A DNA stretch of 64,000 bases from Microglena sp. YARC (Eukaryota > Chlorophyta > Chlorophyceae > Chlamydomonadales > Chlamydomonadaceae): positions 10,668,513-10,732,512 of the forward strand of contig CM039467.1 in NCBI GenBank assembly GCA_022414725.1, given 5' to 3'. Position 1 is the stretch's first letter, and the number at the start of each line of letters is the position of its first letter. The notes below the pieces were generated by a model, which was given only the letters and a program-made list of their open reading frames with translations, did not search any database and was not told where the DNA came from. The translations under genes were made by a program, and so were the position numbers. Positions 1-12,821 of this stretch are shown here, piece by piece.

Positions 1-610
1 ATCAGCAGGCTCATACACCCGGCGAAACAGCGGAAGTCTCAAAGACACGAGTGCAGCAGCAGATGGGTCACGCCACCGAAGTCAGCACTCGTAGCACTCT
101 TCAAGTCCTCCTTCATACATCAGTAGTAGTAGAGTAGTCTTCATCATAATTGAAAGGGATCGCAATGAGGCTGCGGGTCTGATGCACAACGGATGATCTG
201 TGTCTGTAACACAACACAGCTTCATCAGGACATGCCTCAACATCAGACGGACAGGGCGTCCGAACATTGAGAGAAGAACCGTAAAGTTGGAGGATTGATC
301 GGGGGGGCGAGTTACTTCCTTGATGGCGAAGGACCCTCCTCTCCGGCAGCAGGGCCCCTCCTCTGGCGCGCAGGTCTCTAGCCAATCTCTAGCAGCAGAA
401 ATATTATCCTAGAGGACCCCCCCCTTTGGGAGGATTCGGTCGCATCCATTGCTCACAATGACACTGTGACGGATCCCACGAGCCCATGAAACACCACGAG
501 GATAAGGATCCATTGGTAAGTTTCACCAAAGCCGGCAGGAGGCCCTCGCGAGCGAAGTTGCCATTATCACAACGCCCAGTGGTTAGTGATGAGTGAGCCC
601 AGTATGACCT
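1..610. other. No recognisable gene
   Basis: Mixed-composition sequence. The short reading frames here have no family signature and no good splice context. The texture (frequent one-base insertions relative to neighbouring repeats further on) suggests low consensus quality. Confidence 0.4.
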
Positions 611-1315
611 ATCAGCTTGAAATCACTCCGGTAGAGTGGACAAGTAATTAAAGCAGCGGAACAGACGCACCAATCTATACACGGAGACAAGGATAACGTT
701 ACAGAACAGGAGACCCATAAAGGGCACCTTGCTGGGTGGAAAGGAGGCGGTAGAACAGGAACCTAAACAGGGTAACCAGATCAGACCAGAGACGTAGGGA
801 TGACAGCGGAACTGCATGAGTCATCTCAAGGATGACTCAGTCCACGGAAGCTGGCTCCAGGAGAAGCCGATAGTTCTAAGGGATACCATAAGTAGCTCCA
901 CCAAGTCATTCAAAACGCGTGAGCAGCACCGCATCACATTGCTGATAGAGGCTATCAGCTTGAAAATCACTCCGGTAGAGTGGACCAAGTAGATTAACAG
1001 CCAGCGGAACAAGACGCACCAATCTTAATACACCGGAGACAAGGATAACGTTTACCCAGACACACGGGACCCATAAAGTGCGGCACCTGTGTGGTGATAA
1101 GGCCACGCCCGGTAGACTAGGAAAAAACCTAACAGGATACCAGATTCAGACCGGAGACGTAGTGACAGGAAGCTTGCCACTGAGTCATCTCAAAGATGGA
1201 CTCAGTCCCACGGGAAGCCTGGCTCAGGAGAGCCGAAGTTCTAAGGGGCAAGTTACCATAAGTTAGTCACCAATCATTAAAACCGCGGTGAGAGCACCGC
1301 TATACATTGCTGATA
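611..1315. repeat. Two-copy direct tandem repeat, unit about 345 bp
   Basis: The block starting TATCAGCTTGAAATCACTCC at 611 recurs at 951 and the match continues through GTCATCTCAA and GCTGATA to about 1315. The copies differ mostly by single-base insertions and deletions, more than by substitutions, which is the pattern expected from unpolished long reads or from slippage. No coding signal. Confidence 0.7.
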
Positions 1316-1770
1316 CTCCACCTATGCGACACAGTACATATTCTATGGCAACTGGTGACAAGAACTATATGTAACAAAATTAAAAAAAAAAATCCAAAAG
1401 AACTCCGGCGAAAGAGAGAGAGCGAAGAGTCTCTACACTGAAGAGCGAAAGGGTACTCTTCCACCGGTACAACACACCTCGTATGAAGCAAGCCAAAGAA
1501 CCACAAAATTTACGCCCCCAACACAGACCGGACAACCTTAAATATCTAACACGTCGGGTAACAACCCCGGTTAGAAAACCCCGATCCGGGATTAGGAACC
1601 CTAATTGGCCAAATCAATGATAAACCCCTAAAGGAACCTTGAAATGTAACCCAAAGAAACCCCTAAATGTAACCCAAAAAATTCCCCAGAATACATGTAA
1701 CCCAAATTCCCCTTAGATACCACTGTAACCAAAAAAAATTGGGCTTTTAAGGAGAAGCAGTCATGTCCAA
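1316..1770. repeat. Intergenic sequence with short ATGTAACCCAAA repeats
   Basis: From about 1640 to 1735 the motif ATGTAACCCAAA followed by CCCCTA-like spacers occurs four times with variation. Nothing else recognisable. Confidence 0.45.
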
Positions 1771-2546
1771 ACATGCGAATTGAAACGCACGACACACCCA
1801 TAGGATCCAAGGGCGGAAGGCGCGGTCCAGTACAGTTGTCCTTAGTGTTTAACCATAGGCCCATCCTCCCTCCACCATCCTGGCCCCACTCCCCAGTGCA
1901 CCTGGATGACATCCACATCGCCTTGTCCCACGAGCGACGACCCTCTCCGACACGCCATCTCGCCCAGCTCCTCGGACCATGTCACCCCACACTGGCTGAC
2001 ACAGCACGGCGCCACACGCCCCTCGCTCAATTCCCTCCAACTTTTCCCCACCCATCCTGCACCCGCTCCCCTGCGCCCAGCGCCTCAGACAGCGGCCTGA
2101 TACCCCTCGCCCTCCACCTGCATCTAACCCCCACGCAACACGTGGTTGCCCCTTCTTTGCCCTCCAGTCCCGGCCCCAGCTCCCAGCCCAAGCCCACCCA
2201 GGGCCCATAGCCCAGCCTGCACGCCCTTCTGTCAGACCCATTCATAGCCCACAAGCCATGGCCAGTCCACTAAAGCAAGAGAAAACCCAGGGCTTGTGAG
2301 TGTCCAAGTGCCAGCGCCTGGGAATGTTTCTGCCCCAAATTACCCACAAATCCAAGCGCCTTGGCTGCCCACGACAGCGGGCAGTGGGCCCCCCTTGAGC
2401 AGCAATAACCCTGGACCAAAAGGTACCAGCCCAACCACGAACTAGAACACACTAACTCCACGCCCCCATTTCTCCGGTGCACGTAGCCGGCTACAGCACC
2501 ACCAGACCACCGCAGAGACCACCACTCCCAGCACTACCTGCAGCTA
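1771..2546. other. C-rich sequence up to assembly gap, no gene supported
   Basis: Strongly C-rich on the + strand. Overlapping open frames on both strands follow from the composition (Pro/Ser/His on +, Gly/Trp/Arg on -) and carry no domain signature. Ends at a run of N. Confidence 0.5.
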
Positions 2547-3546
2547 NNNNNNNNNNNNNNNNNNNNNNNNNNNNNNNNNNNNNNNNNNNNNNNNNNNNNN
2601 NNNNNNNNNNNNNNNNNNNNNNNNNNNNNNNNNNNNNNNNNNNNNNNNNNNNNNNNNNNNNNNNNNNNNNNNNNNNNNNNNNNNNNNNNNNNNNNNNNNN
2701 NNNNNNNNNNNNNNNNNNNNNNNNNNNNNNNNNNNNNNNNNNNNNNNNNNNNNNNNNNNNNNNNNNNNNNNNNNNNNNNNNNNNNNNNNNNNNNNNNNNN
2801 NNNNNNNNNNNNNNNNNNNNNNNNNNNNNNNNNNNNNNNNNNNNNNNNNNNNNNNNNNNNNNNNNNNNNNNNNNNNNNNNNNNNNNNNNNNNNNNNNNNN
2901 NNNNNNNNNNNNNNNNNNNNNNNNNNNNNNNNNNNNNNNNNNNNNNNNNNNNNNNNNNNNNNNNNNNNNNNNNNNNNNNNNNNNNNNNNNNNNNNNNNNN
3001 NNNNNNNNNNNNNNNNNNNNNNNNNNNNNNNNNNNNNNNNNNNNNNNNNNNNNNNNNNNNNNNNNNNNNNNNNNNNNNNNNNNNNNNNNNNNNNNNNNNN
3101 NNNNNNNNNNNNNNNNNNNNNNNNNNNNNNNNNNNNNNNNNNNNNNNNNNNNNNNNNNNNNNNNNNNNNNNNNNNNNNNNNNNNNNNNNNNNNNNNNNNN
3201 NNNNNNNNNNNNNNNNNNNNNNNNNNNNNNNNNNNNNNNNNNNNNNNNNNNNNNNNNNNNNNNNNNNNNNNNNNNNNNNNNNNNNNNNNNNNNNNNNNNN
3301 NNNNNNNNNNNNNNNNNNNNNNNNNNNNNNNNNNNNNNNNNNNNNNNNNNNNNNNNNNNNNNNNNNNNNNNNNNNNNNNNNNNNNNNNNNNNNNNNNNNN
3401 NNNNNNNNNNNNNNNNNNNNNNNNNNNNNNNNNNNNNNNNNNNNNNNNNNNNNNNNNNNNNNNNNNNNNNNNNNNNNNNNNNNNNNNNNNNNNNNNNNNN
3501 NNNNNNNNNNNNNNNNNNNNNNNNNNNNNNNNNNNNNNNNNNNNNN
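2547..3546. other. Assembly gap (1000 N)
   Basis: Exactly 1000 undetermined bases, a conventional placeholder length, so the true gap size is unknown. Reading frames crossing it are meaningless. Confidence 0.99.
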
Positions 3547-4300
3547 CCCTACCCCACATACCACCCTACATACCTCACCTCGACCCAAACCCACCTAAAT
3601 ACCCACCTCACCCTACATACCACCCACCCTAATGAACCAACCCACTCCCAGGGTAAAGCGAATGATCAAGAACCCGCCAAAGAACGGCCTTTGAAACGAC
3701 CAATGAGTTCCATGCGGAGCTCCCACCTACCCATCCCTACCCCATCCCACCCACCCCACCCCTCACCCCACTCACCCACATAACCCACCCTATCCCCAAT
3801 ACACGAATGAGCAAGACTGACAAAGAGCGCCTTTGGGGACTGACTCCCGAATGTGAGTTCACACTTAAGCCATTGCGGAGCATCCCCCACCGCCGCAAGC
3901 GTCCCTCCCTCCCCCCACCCTACATTACCCACCCAAATACCCGAACCCACATACCCACCCTATCCCCATGGTACAACCGAATGAGCATAAACCCTAAGAC
4001 CCCCCCCGCACCCCACCCCCACCAACCACCACCCCAATAACCACCTCTTGCTCCTACATATCCAACCCAACCTTACCCCTCGTACCCACCCCACCCACCC
4101 CACCCCACCTTAACCCACCCCTATCCCAGTACAATGCGAGACGATGACAAGGGCCGCCAAAGAGCCTTTTGGTGCGGAACTGACCGAATACGTCACCACT
4201 TTCCAGCGGAGGCTCCCCAACCCGCCGCTTCCGCAGCCTCCCTCCTGGCCTCGGCAATCCGAGCGGGCTGGCCATGTACGACGACCTTTCTCACTGGAGA
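3547..4300. repeat. C-rich CCCACCCTACATACC repeats within a degenerate ~330 bp tandem unit
   Basis: Short CCCACCC/CTACATACC motifs fill the spacers. A longer unit recurs about three times: segments near 3665, 3815 and 4145 share GCCAAAGA-CGCCTTT, a GACTGACC-like stretch, GCGGAG and CTCCCC. The reading frames here change composition at each unit and are not supported as genes. Confidence 0.5.
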
Positions 4301-4880
4301 CTCCCGACTCAGCCATCATCGATTCAATCCTACCCTGTTTGAATTCAGATCCCCTCCACCTCTCCCGCGAGCGCCCCCCCTCAGTGGATCCAACCACAGC
4401 GAAGGACCCACCTCGCTTTATCGCCTAACATGTCCAACCTACGCTTCACTTCCTTGGACTCCCCACCTGGTGGCAGCCAAGCCAAGTGGTGATCAACCCC
4501 CTTCCCCGAACCCGCGTTTTCCTGCACCACAGAATCGCTGGGAATACAGGGATGCCCCTTCCCACCCAGCAAGCCCCCATGGCCAACCAGCTGTCTTCCC
4601 GAGAGCTAACAACAAATTTGCTTCCAGGCCAAAGTCAAATTTGTTTTTGAGCCAAGCCACATTTGCTTTCCTAGGCCAGAGCAGTTCCCAAGCCAAAGCA
4701 ATCTGCTTCCAAGCCCAAGCCAATTGCCAACCAAGCCATTACTTCGACAAAGCAATTTTTTTCCAGGCCAAAAACAGTTTGCTGTCAGGCCAGACAGCAA
4801 TTTGTTAATCAAACAAGTTTAACTTTTGACATCCAGTCCCGGCATCCCCGGGTCACCTCAAGTCTAAGCTCAACTCTCAC
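4301..4880. repeat. Degenerate CCAAGCCAA / TTTGCTTCC minisatellite
   Basis: From about 4600 to 4810 a roughly 20-30 bp unit mixing CAGGCCAAA, TTTGCTTCC and CCAAGCCAA repeats with variation. The preceding 300 bases show nothing recognisable. Open frames are repeat-derived. Confidence 0.45.
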
Positions 4881-5944
4881 CACTCATCTACTTCTTCGCT
4901 CTGCTAGCAGCAGCAGGCTGCTTTTTGCTTTTTACTTGCTTGTTGCTGCTTTCTTGCTTGCTTTACGCCTTCATTCTGCTTAGTGCTTTCACGCAACCGA
5001 ACCTCGGCCTGAATCACATGCTGCAGCTTTTTAATATCTTAAACGCGGTCCGCCTCAATCTAGGCTCAAACTCTCACCACTCATCTACTCTTCGTCAGCT
5101 AGACAGCAGGTGCTGTTTGCTTTTCCATTTTTTTTTGCTTTTTAAGCCTCACCACTCACTCTACTCTTCGCCATAGGCAGAAAAAAACAGTGCTTTTTTT
5201 CCTATGCTTTGCTTTTTTTTTTTTTTTTTGCCTTCTGCTTTTTTATACTCTCACAACTCATCTACTCTTCGCCAGCTGAGAGCAGCAGACTGCTTTTATG
5301 TTCCTTGCGGCTTTCTTGCTTTACTTTTTTCTTCCTCTTGCTTTGTAAACTCTCACCCCACTCATATATTCTTTGCTAGCTGAGCAGCAGATGCTTTTTG
5401 TTCCTTGCTTGCTTGCTTGCTTTTCTTCTTCTTTGCTTTGTAAACTCTCACCACTCTTCTATTCTTTTGCTCGAGCTGGACAGCAGATGCTTTTTGCTAA
5501 TGCTTGCTGTTTGCTTGCTTTTTTTCTTTTTTCTTTTTAGACAGCTCAACCACTAATCTTACTCTTTGCCAGCTAAAGTGTGGGTACTTTTTTGCTTCGT
5601 TTGCTTTTTCTTTTTGGTATTTTTTTTAGCTCTCACAAACTCACTTCCTCTTCGTCAGCTAAGCAGCAGGTGCTTTTTTCCTGCTTGTCTTTTTTGATTT
5701 TTTCTTGCTTCTTTGCTTTTTTATACTCTCTCGCAACTCATCTACTCTTCGCCAGCTAGAAAGCAGCAGATGCTTTTGTTCCTTGCTTGCTTGGCTTGCT
5801 TGCTTGCTTTTTTGATTGTTTACTTGCTTACTATTGCTTGTTTTGCTTTCTTGATTCCTTTAAGCTTACCAGTCTCATCTACTTTCCAGGCTGGAAAGCA
5901 GCACGTCGTTTTTTCACGCTTGCTATGTTTTTTTTTTTCTTTTT
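4881..5944. repeat. T-rich tandem repeat, unit about 110-125 bp
   Basis: Units start with CTCTCACCACTCATCTACTC, continue TTCGCCAGCT-AGCAGCAGATGC and end in TTTTGCTTGCTTGC-type T-rich runs. At least eight degenerate units are visible. No gene. Confidence 0.7.
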
Positions 5945-5945
5945 T

Positions 5946-6151
5946 GCGGAGCTCCTCTTCAAAGGGCGGGGAGCCCCATGTTACCAATTTGTCCAGTTTA
6001 TGGGGTCGACCGAAAAAAAATTGAAGCCTAACTCAGCCATAACGTGTCGCGTAACTAACTCGCTATCGGTCAGCTCATCGCTTGCCACCTTTCGTCCTTT
6101 GCCAAACACTCGCCAATTTCCGTCGAAGTCTGTCGCTTGCACGCCTGCATA
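5946..6151 (-). repeat. Dispersed repeat R2, reverse copy
   Basis: This is the reverse complement of the element at 26,713-26,932: it reads from the GGAGC...GAGCCCC end, through the CGACCGAAAAA and TCGGTCAGCTC blocks, to GTCGCTTGC and CTGCATATG. The hairpin found at the other end of the family (GCGTCGCAAGCGACGC) is mutated here. Non-coding; class unknown. Confidence 0.75.
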
Positions 6152-6439
6152 TGACTTTTTATTTTTTAGACTTCTCACCCAACTCAGATCTGCTCCGCTC
6201 AGCTTGAGTTAGCAGTACCCTTTTTTTGCTTCTGTTTGCCTCTTTTTTTTTCCTTGCCTTTTTTGCTTTTCTGCTTGTTTTTGGTTGCTCCTGGCCTTTT
6301 TATTTCATGTTTTTTTGTTTACTTGCTTGCTTTTTGCTTTTTGCTCGTTTTTTACTCCTGCTTTATTGCCTAATGCCTTTTGTTGCGTTGCTTTGTGTTT
6401 GGTTTTCTTTTTCTTGTTAGCACTTTTTATGGTGGGTTC
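6152..6439. repeat. T-rich low-complexity sequence
   Basis: TTTTTGCTT/CTTGCTTT-rich stretch resembling the T-rich tandem repeat to the left. The Phe/Leu/Cys-rich frames on + follow from the composition. Confidence 0.5.
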
Positions 6440-6575
6440 GGCTGATTGTCAGGCTTCATCGCGGTCAGATGGATGGATGGATGTTCGGATGGGTGTTGAT
6501 GGCGGACACACATGGGTGAACATGGGGCTCCCGCCCCTAGAAGAGGGGGCTCCGCCAAAAAAGAAACATGATGTT
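6440..6575 (+). repeat. Dispersed repeat R2, partial direct copy
   Basis: Matches the right part of the R2 copy at 26,713: CAGGCTTCA, CGGACACA, GGGGCTCCC and AGAGGGGGCTCCGCC are shared. With the reverse copy at 5,946 it makes an inverted pair about 300 bp apart. A GGAT microsatellite (6,468-6,485) interrupts it. Confidence 0.6.
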
Positions 6576-6974
6576 CACCGATGCTGCTGACCCACAGCAC
6601 GCGCGTCTTACAATCCAGGACATGCGCAAGCTCACGCTACCGGATTTTCTGTCAACCCCAATATCTTCAAATCCTGCTGGGAACTCTTAAAAACAGCTTC
6701 GGCCCCAATTTAGCTTTGTATTGCTCATGTTAGCGTTGTCCCGGCGTTTGGTTATCAGAAGCAACATTCGGGGAGCAGGTAGGGAGAATGTTGAGTTATA
6801 GCCATTCATACGATGATTTGGTTCAAGGTCTCTGAAACCTGACGTCGTACATTGACATCGAGTGAATTTGGCCTGGAAATCTGAGATATTCTCGCGGAGA
6901 ATTTCTCGATAATTGGCCTTGAGTTCTCGAGACCAAGTGTGCTTCCCAAATCATCCTGAATTGCTATAGGTGGC
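6576..6974. other. No recognisable gene or repeat
   Basis: About 400 bases of balanced composition with no convincing reading frame, RNA gene or repeat relation seen. Confidence 0.4.
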
Positions 6975-7335
6975 TATGCAGGGGGGGGGATGGGGTTGAG
7001 AATGAAGGGGGGGAGGGGGAATAGGACAGACAATATATACCAGCGAGGGGGATGATGTGGTTTGAGAATGAGGGGCGGGGGGGGGGAGGGAGAGGGGGTT
7101 GAGGAATGGGGGGGGGGCGGTTTGAGGAATGAGCTGGCGGGGAGGACAATTGAGGGGGGGATGGGGTTGAGAATGAGAGGGGGGGGGGGGGTGAGAATGA
7201 GGGGGGGGGGGGTGGACTGTGGGTTGAGGAATGAGGGGGAGCGGGGGGGGGGGGGGTTGAGGAATGAGGGGGGGGATGGTGGGTTAAGGAATGAGGGGGG
7301 GGGAGGGGGAGGGCGGGGGGGGGGGAGAGGGTACA
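6975..7335. repeat. G-rich minisatellite (GAGGAATGAGGGGGG)
   Basis: About fifteen irregular units of GGTTGAGGAATGAGGGGGG with variable G-run length. The Pro-rich frame on - and Gly-rich frame on + are both by-products. Run-length errors are likely. Confidence 0.8.
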
Positions 7336-7607
7336 GAGGGAAGGATTTAGGTCCGCCATGCTTCGCCTCATGGCAGCACAGGAAACTCCTAAAGGGAGTG
7401 GGACAGGTAGGGGAGAAAGCGTGTTTATGGTGGTGCAGAGAGGAGAGGGGATGGTGGGTTCAGAGAATGGGTTTTAAAAAAGACGGTAATGATAACGCCT
7501 GGTGGGCGTGGTGTTACAGGGAGCCCGTCGTACGCGGGTGGGGACGGTCTCCTACCTCAAACTGGACAAGCTACCATCGCGGTTGATGACGATCTGCAAC
7601 CCCAAGA

Positions 7608-7690
7608 GCGACCGAAGGGGAGTCGAAGCCCCGACTCTTCTTACTCAAGCGATCTGGTCTACCACTAGACCAATGTATATCACTGAAAGG
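7608..7690 (-). tRNA. tRNA-like sequence, probably a degenerate tRNA or tRNA-derived repeat
   Basis: On the - strand, TGGTCTAGTGGTAGACCA resembles a D arm (4-bp stem, GTGGT loop, internal promoter A box) and, 30 bases on, GGGGCTTCGACTCCCC resembles a T arm (B box). Against it: the acceptor ends do not pair, base 53 of the T stem would be C not G, and no clean anticodon stem forms. More likely a tRNA pseudogene or SINE head than a working tRNA. Confidence 0.3.
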
Positions 7691-7776
7691 GGCTGAATGG
7701 GTCTTATAATTGTTTGAAGATGCAGATGTTCATTTTGTTTGTTATTCATAAACTTTAATTTTTTTGTTTGTTTTGT

Positions 7777-10700
7777 GACTAAACTAACTACCGGTAACAG
7801 ACTAACTAAAGGACTAACTAACTAATGGACTAACGACTAAACTTTAAAAAGGATAACTAAAAATACCGGTAACAGACTAACTAAAGGACAAACTAAACTA
7901 CCCGGTAACAGATTAACTAAAAGGACTTAACTAACTAACTAATTGACTAACTAACTAACTAACTAACTAAAGGACCAAAACAAACTAACTACAGTAACAG
8001 ACTAACTAAAGGACTACTAACTAATGGACTAACTAATGGACTAACTAACTAACTAACTAACTAAAGGACAAAAAACTAATACCGGTAACAGACTAACTAA
8101 TGGACCCTAACTAACTAAACTAACTAACGTAACTAATTAAACTAACTTAAAGGACAAACTAAACTTACCGGTAACAACTAATAAAGGACTAACTTAACTA
8201 AATGGAACTAAACTAACTAACCGGAACTACTAACTAAACTAAGGACAAACTAACTACCGGTAACTAGGTATCTAACTAACTAACTAACTAATTCGACTAA
8301 CTAAACTAACTAAACCAACTAATTTAACTAAACTTAAAGGACCAAATAAACTAACAATAACTAAAGGACTAACTAACTAAATGGACACTAAAGGACAAAC
8401 TAACTACCGGGGAACAGCACTAACTAAAGGACTAACTAACTAATGGAGCTAACTAACTAATAACTCACACAACTAAAGGACAAACTAACTACGCGGTAAC
8501 AGACTAACTAAAGGACTAACTAATGGACTATCGATAACTAACTAACTAAACCGAATAGGGCAAACTACTACCGGTTAACAACTAACTAAAGGACAAAAAC
8601 TAACTACCGACTACACTAACGACTAACTAACTAAAGGACTAACTAACTAATGGACTAAACTAACTAATAACTACTTACTAACTAACTAACTAAAGGACAA
8701 ACTAACTACCGAACAGGACTAACTTAAGACTAACTACCTTAAGGACTAAACTAATTAACTAACTAACTAATGTTAACTAAACTAAACCGGTAACGGGACT
8801 AACTAAAGCGAATTAACTAAAACTATGGACTAACTAACTAACTAACTAAACTAAAGGACAAACTAACTACCGGGTAACAGATACTAAACGAAAGGACTAA
8901 CTTACTAAACTAACTCACTAATGGACTAGACCTAAAGGACTGAACGCTAACTCGAGAGAACTATCGTCTACACTAACTAAAGGGCAAACTAACTACCGGT
9001 AACAGACTAACTAAATGACTAACTAACTAATGGTACTAAACTAACTAAATTAACTAACTAACTAACTAACTAATTAACTAACTAAAGGGACAAAACCTAC
9101 GTAACAGACTAACTAAAGGACTAACTAACTAATGGACACTAACTAACTAACTAACTAAAGGACAAACTAACTATCGGTAACAGACTAACTTACTAACTAA
9201 ACTAATGGATTAAACTAACTAAATTTAACTGGACTAACTAACTTTAAAGGACAAAACATAACGGTACAGACTAACAAAAACTAAAGGACTACTAACTTAA
9301 CTAACTAACTAAAGGACAACTACTTACCGGTAACACCGACTAACTAAAGGACTAACTAACTAATTAACTAAACTAACTAAAGGACCAAACTAACTGTGAC
9401 TAACGGACTAACTAACCCTACGCAAACTAACAAGACTACTAACTAACAGACTAACTAAAGGACTAAACCTAGTAACTAACTTAACTAACGGTAACATAGA
9501 ACTAACTAAAGGGACTAACTAACTAAACTAACTAAAAACTAACTAACTAAAGTACAAACTACCTACCGGTACTAACTAAAGGACAAACAACTTACGACTA
9601 AACTAATTGTAACTAGGACTAAACTAACTAAAGGACTAACAGACTAATAACAGACTAAACTAAGCACTAACTAACTAATGGACTAACTAACTAAACTAAC
9701 TCTAACTAAAGGACACTACTCCTACCGGTTAACAACCGCTAACTAAAATGGACTAACTAACTAGGACTAACTAACCTAAAAGGAACCTAACTACTACGTA
9801 CTCACTAACTAAAGGACTAACTAACTAACTAACTTAACTAACTAACTACTAAAGGAAAACTGAAAACTAGACTAACTACTAAATGGACTAACTAACTAAA
9901 CTAACTAATTAATAACTAACTAAAGGACAAACTAACTACCAGACTAACGAAAGGACTTAACTAACTAACTGACGAACTAAAATACGCGGTAACGCGACTG
10001 GACTAACTAAAACTAACTAACGTAACTAAAGGACAAACTAACTACCGGTAACAGTAAACTTAAAGACTAACTAACTAATCGACTACCGGTACTAACTAAA
10101 GGTCAAACTAACTAACTAACTAACTAACTACTAACCTCTAACTATCTAACACTAACTGAAAAGGACTACTAGTGCCACTAATGGACTAAACTAACTAACT
10201 AACTAACTAAAGGAAAACTAACTAATTAACAACTAACTAAAGGACTAACTAAATGGGACTAATGGACTACTACTAACTAACTAACTAACTAACAGATTAA
10301 CTAAAGACTAACTACTAATGGACACAACTAACTAACTAACTAACTAACTAACTTAACTAAAGGACAAACTAACTACCGGTAACAGACTAACTAGGACTAC
10401 TAAACTATTTAACTAATAAAGGACTAACTAACTAACTACTAACTAACTAAACTAAACTAACTCACAGAGTAAACTAACTAACTAACTATGGACTAACTTA
10501 ACTAACTAATGGACTAACTAACTACTAACTAACTAACTAAAGGGGTAACAGGGACCCGGTACTACCTGTACGACTTCTAACTAACTTAACTAAACTAACT
10601 AACTAACTAACCTAAAAAGGACTAACTTTACCGTAACACTAACTAAAGGACTAACGAACTAATGACTAACTTAACTAACAAAAACTAAGTACCGGTACCC

Positions 10701-12775
10701 TAAATACAGACTACTAACTAAATACTAACTATTAACTAGACAAACTAACTAAACTAACTAAAAGACGGATAACTAAAACTACAGCTTAGAATAAACTAAC
10801 ATAACAGAAGGACTAACTCAACTAATGGACTAACTAAACTTTTACTAACTAAAGGAAAAACACTACTAACTATGGACTAACTAACTAACTAACTAAATAA
10901 CTAACGGTAACAACTAACTAAAACTAACTAACTAATGGGACTTAACTAACTAACTAACCTAACTACTATACTACCGGTAAGCAGACTAACTAAGGACTAA
11001 CTAACTATATGGATAACCAACTAACTCACTAACTAAAGGACAAACTAATACCGAGAACAGATAACTAAAGGACTAACTAACTAGACTAACTAACTAACTA
11101 ACTAACAACTAAGGACAAACTAAGAAAAGACAAACTACTACCTACCGGTAACAGACTAACTAAAGACAACTAACTAATGACTAACTAACTAACTAAAGAC
11201 CAAACTAACTAATGGACTAACTATCTACTAACTAACTAACTAACTAACAGAACTAAAGGATTTATAACTAATTAAATAATGGACTAACTAACAACAGGGG
11301 TAACCCAGGACTAAACTAACAGACTAACTAACTAAGGACTAACTACTAAACTAACTAATTAACTAACTAACTGAACTTAAACTCTAACTAACTAACAAAA
11401 GGACTAACTAACTAAATCGGACTTACTAACCCACTAACACTAACTAAAGGAAAACTAACTACTGTAACAGCACTAACTAATTGGACTTACCTACCTAACT
11501 AACTAACTAATTAAACTAACTAACTACCGTACAGTAACAGACTAACTAAGGACTAACTAACTACCTAATAACTTACTAAAAGGAACAAACTAACTACTAA
11601 CTAAAATAACTTAAAGGACCAAACTAACTAACTTATAAACAGACTAACTAAGGACTAACTAACTAATAGACTAACTAACTAACTAAGCTAACTAACTAAA
11701 CTAACCTAACTAACTAAAGACCCCTAACTACCGGTAACACTAACTAAAGTACAAACTAACTAATGGACTAGACTAACTAACTAACTAACTAACTAACTTA
11801 AAGGACAAACTACCCGGTAACAGACTAACTAAAGACTAACTTAGACTAACTAACTAATGTAAACTAACTAACTACACTACAGGGGACAAACTAACTACCG
11901 GTAAAGAGTAAAGACTAAAGGACTAAAGGACATAACTAGCTAAATGGAGCTAAACTAAACTAACAACTAACTAAGGACAAACTAACTTACCGGTAACAAC
12001 CTAACTAAAACTAACTAAAATGGACTAACTATCTAACTAAACTAACAAAGGACAAACTAACTAAACAAAGGACAAACCGGTGACAGACTAACTAATGAAC
12101 TAACTACACTCACTTCAACGACAACTAACAAACTAACTAACTAATTAACTAAAGGACAAACTAACATACCGGTAAGCACAGATCTAACAAACAACTAAAG
12201 GACTTAACTAAACGAACTAATGGTAACAGACTAAACTAACTAACTAACTAACTAACTAAAGGACAAACTAAAAGGACTACTAACTAATAAGACTAACTAA
12301 CTAACTACAAATAAACTAACTAAAAGGACAAACTAACTACGGTAACAGACTAACTAAATGGACCTAACTAACTAACTACTAACTAAAGGGACAAACTAAA
12401 TGTAACAGACAACTAAAGGACTTAACTAACTCGACTAACTAACTAACTACAGGACAAATTAACTACTACCGGTAACAGACTAACTAAAGACTAACTAACT
12501 AATGGACTGGACTAACTAACTAACTTAAACTAACTAACTAAAGGACCAACTAACTTTACTAACTAAAGGAAAAACTAATTACTTGACTAAAGGACTAACC
12601 AACTAACAAACTAAGGAACAAAAACTACCGGGACTAACTATGGCAACTAACTAATTGGACTAACTAACTAACGTAACTAACTAAGAAAGGACTAACCTAC
12701 TACTACTAACCGGTAACATGGACTAAACTAAAAGGACTAACTAACGGTAAACAGAGTAATAAGGACTAAACTAAC

Positions 12776-12821
<46 letters not shown>

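Noticed and set aside
2477..3598. Frames of 341-373 codons across the N-run
   Set aside because: They consist of undetermined bases.
4134..4808. 224-codon frame on the plus strand
   Set aside because: Composition changes abruptly at repeat borders, the second half is the CCAAGCCAA minisatellite, and no domain was recognised.
6964..7371. Pro-rich frame on the minus strand
   Set aside because: It follows from the G-rich minisatellite; run lengths are unlikely to be correct.
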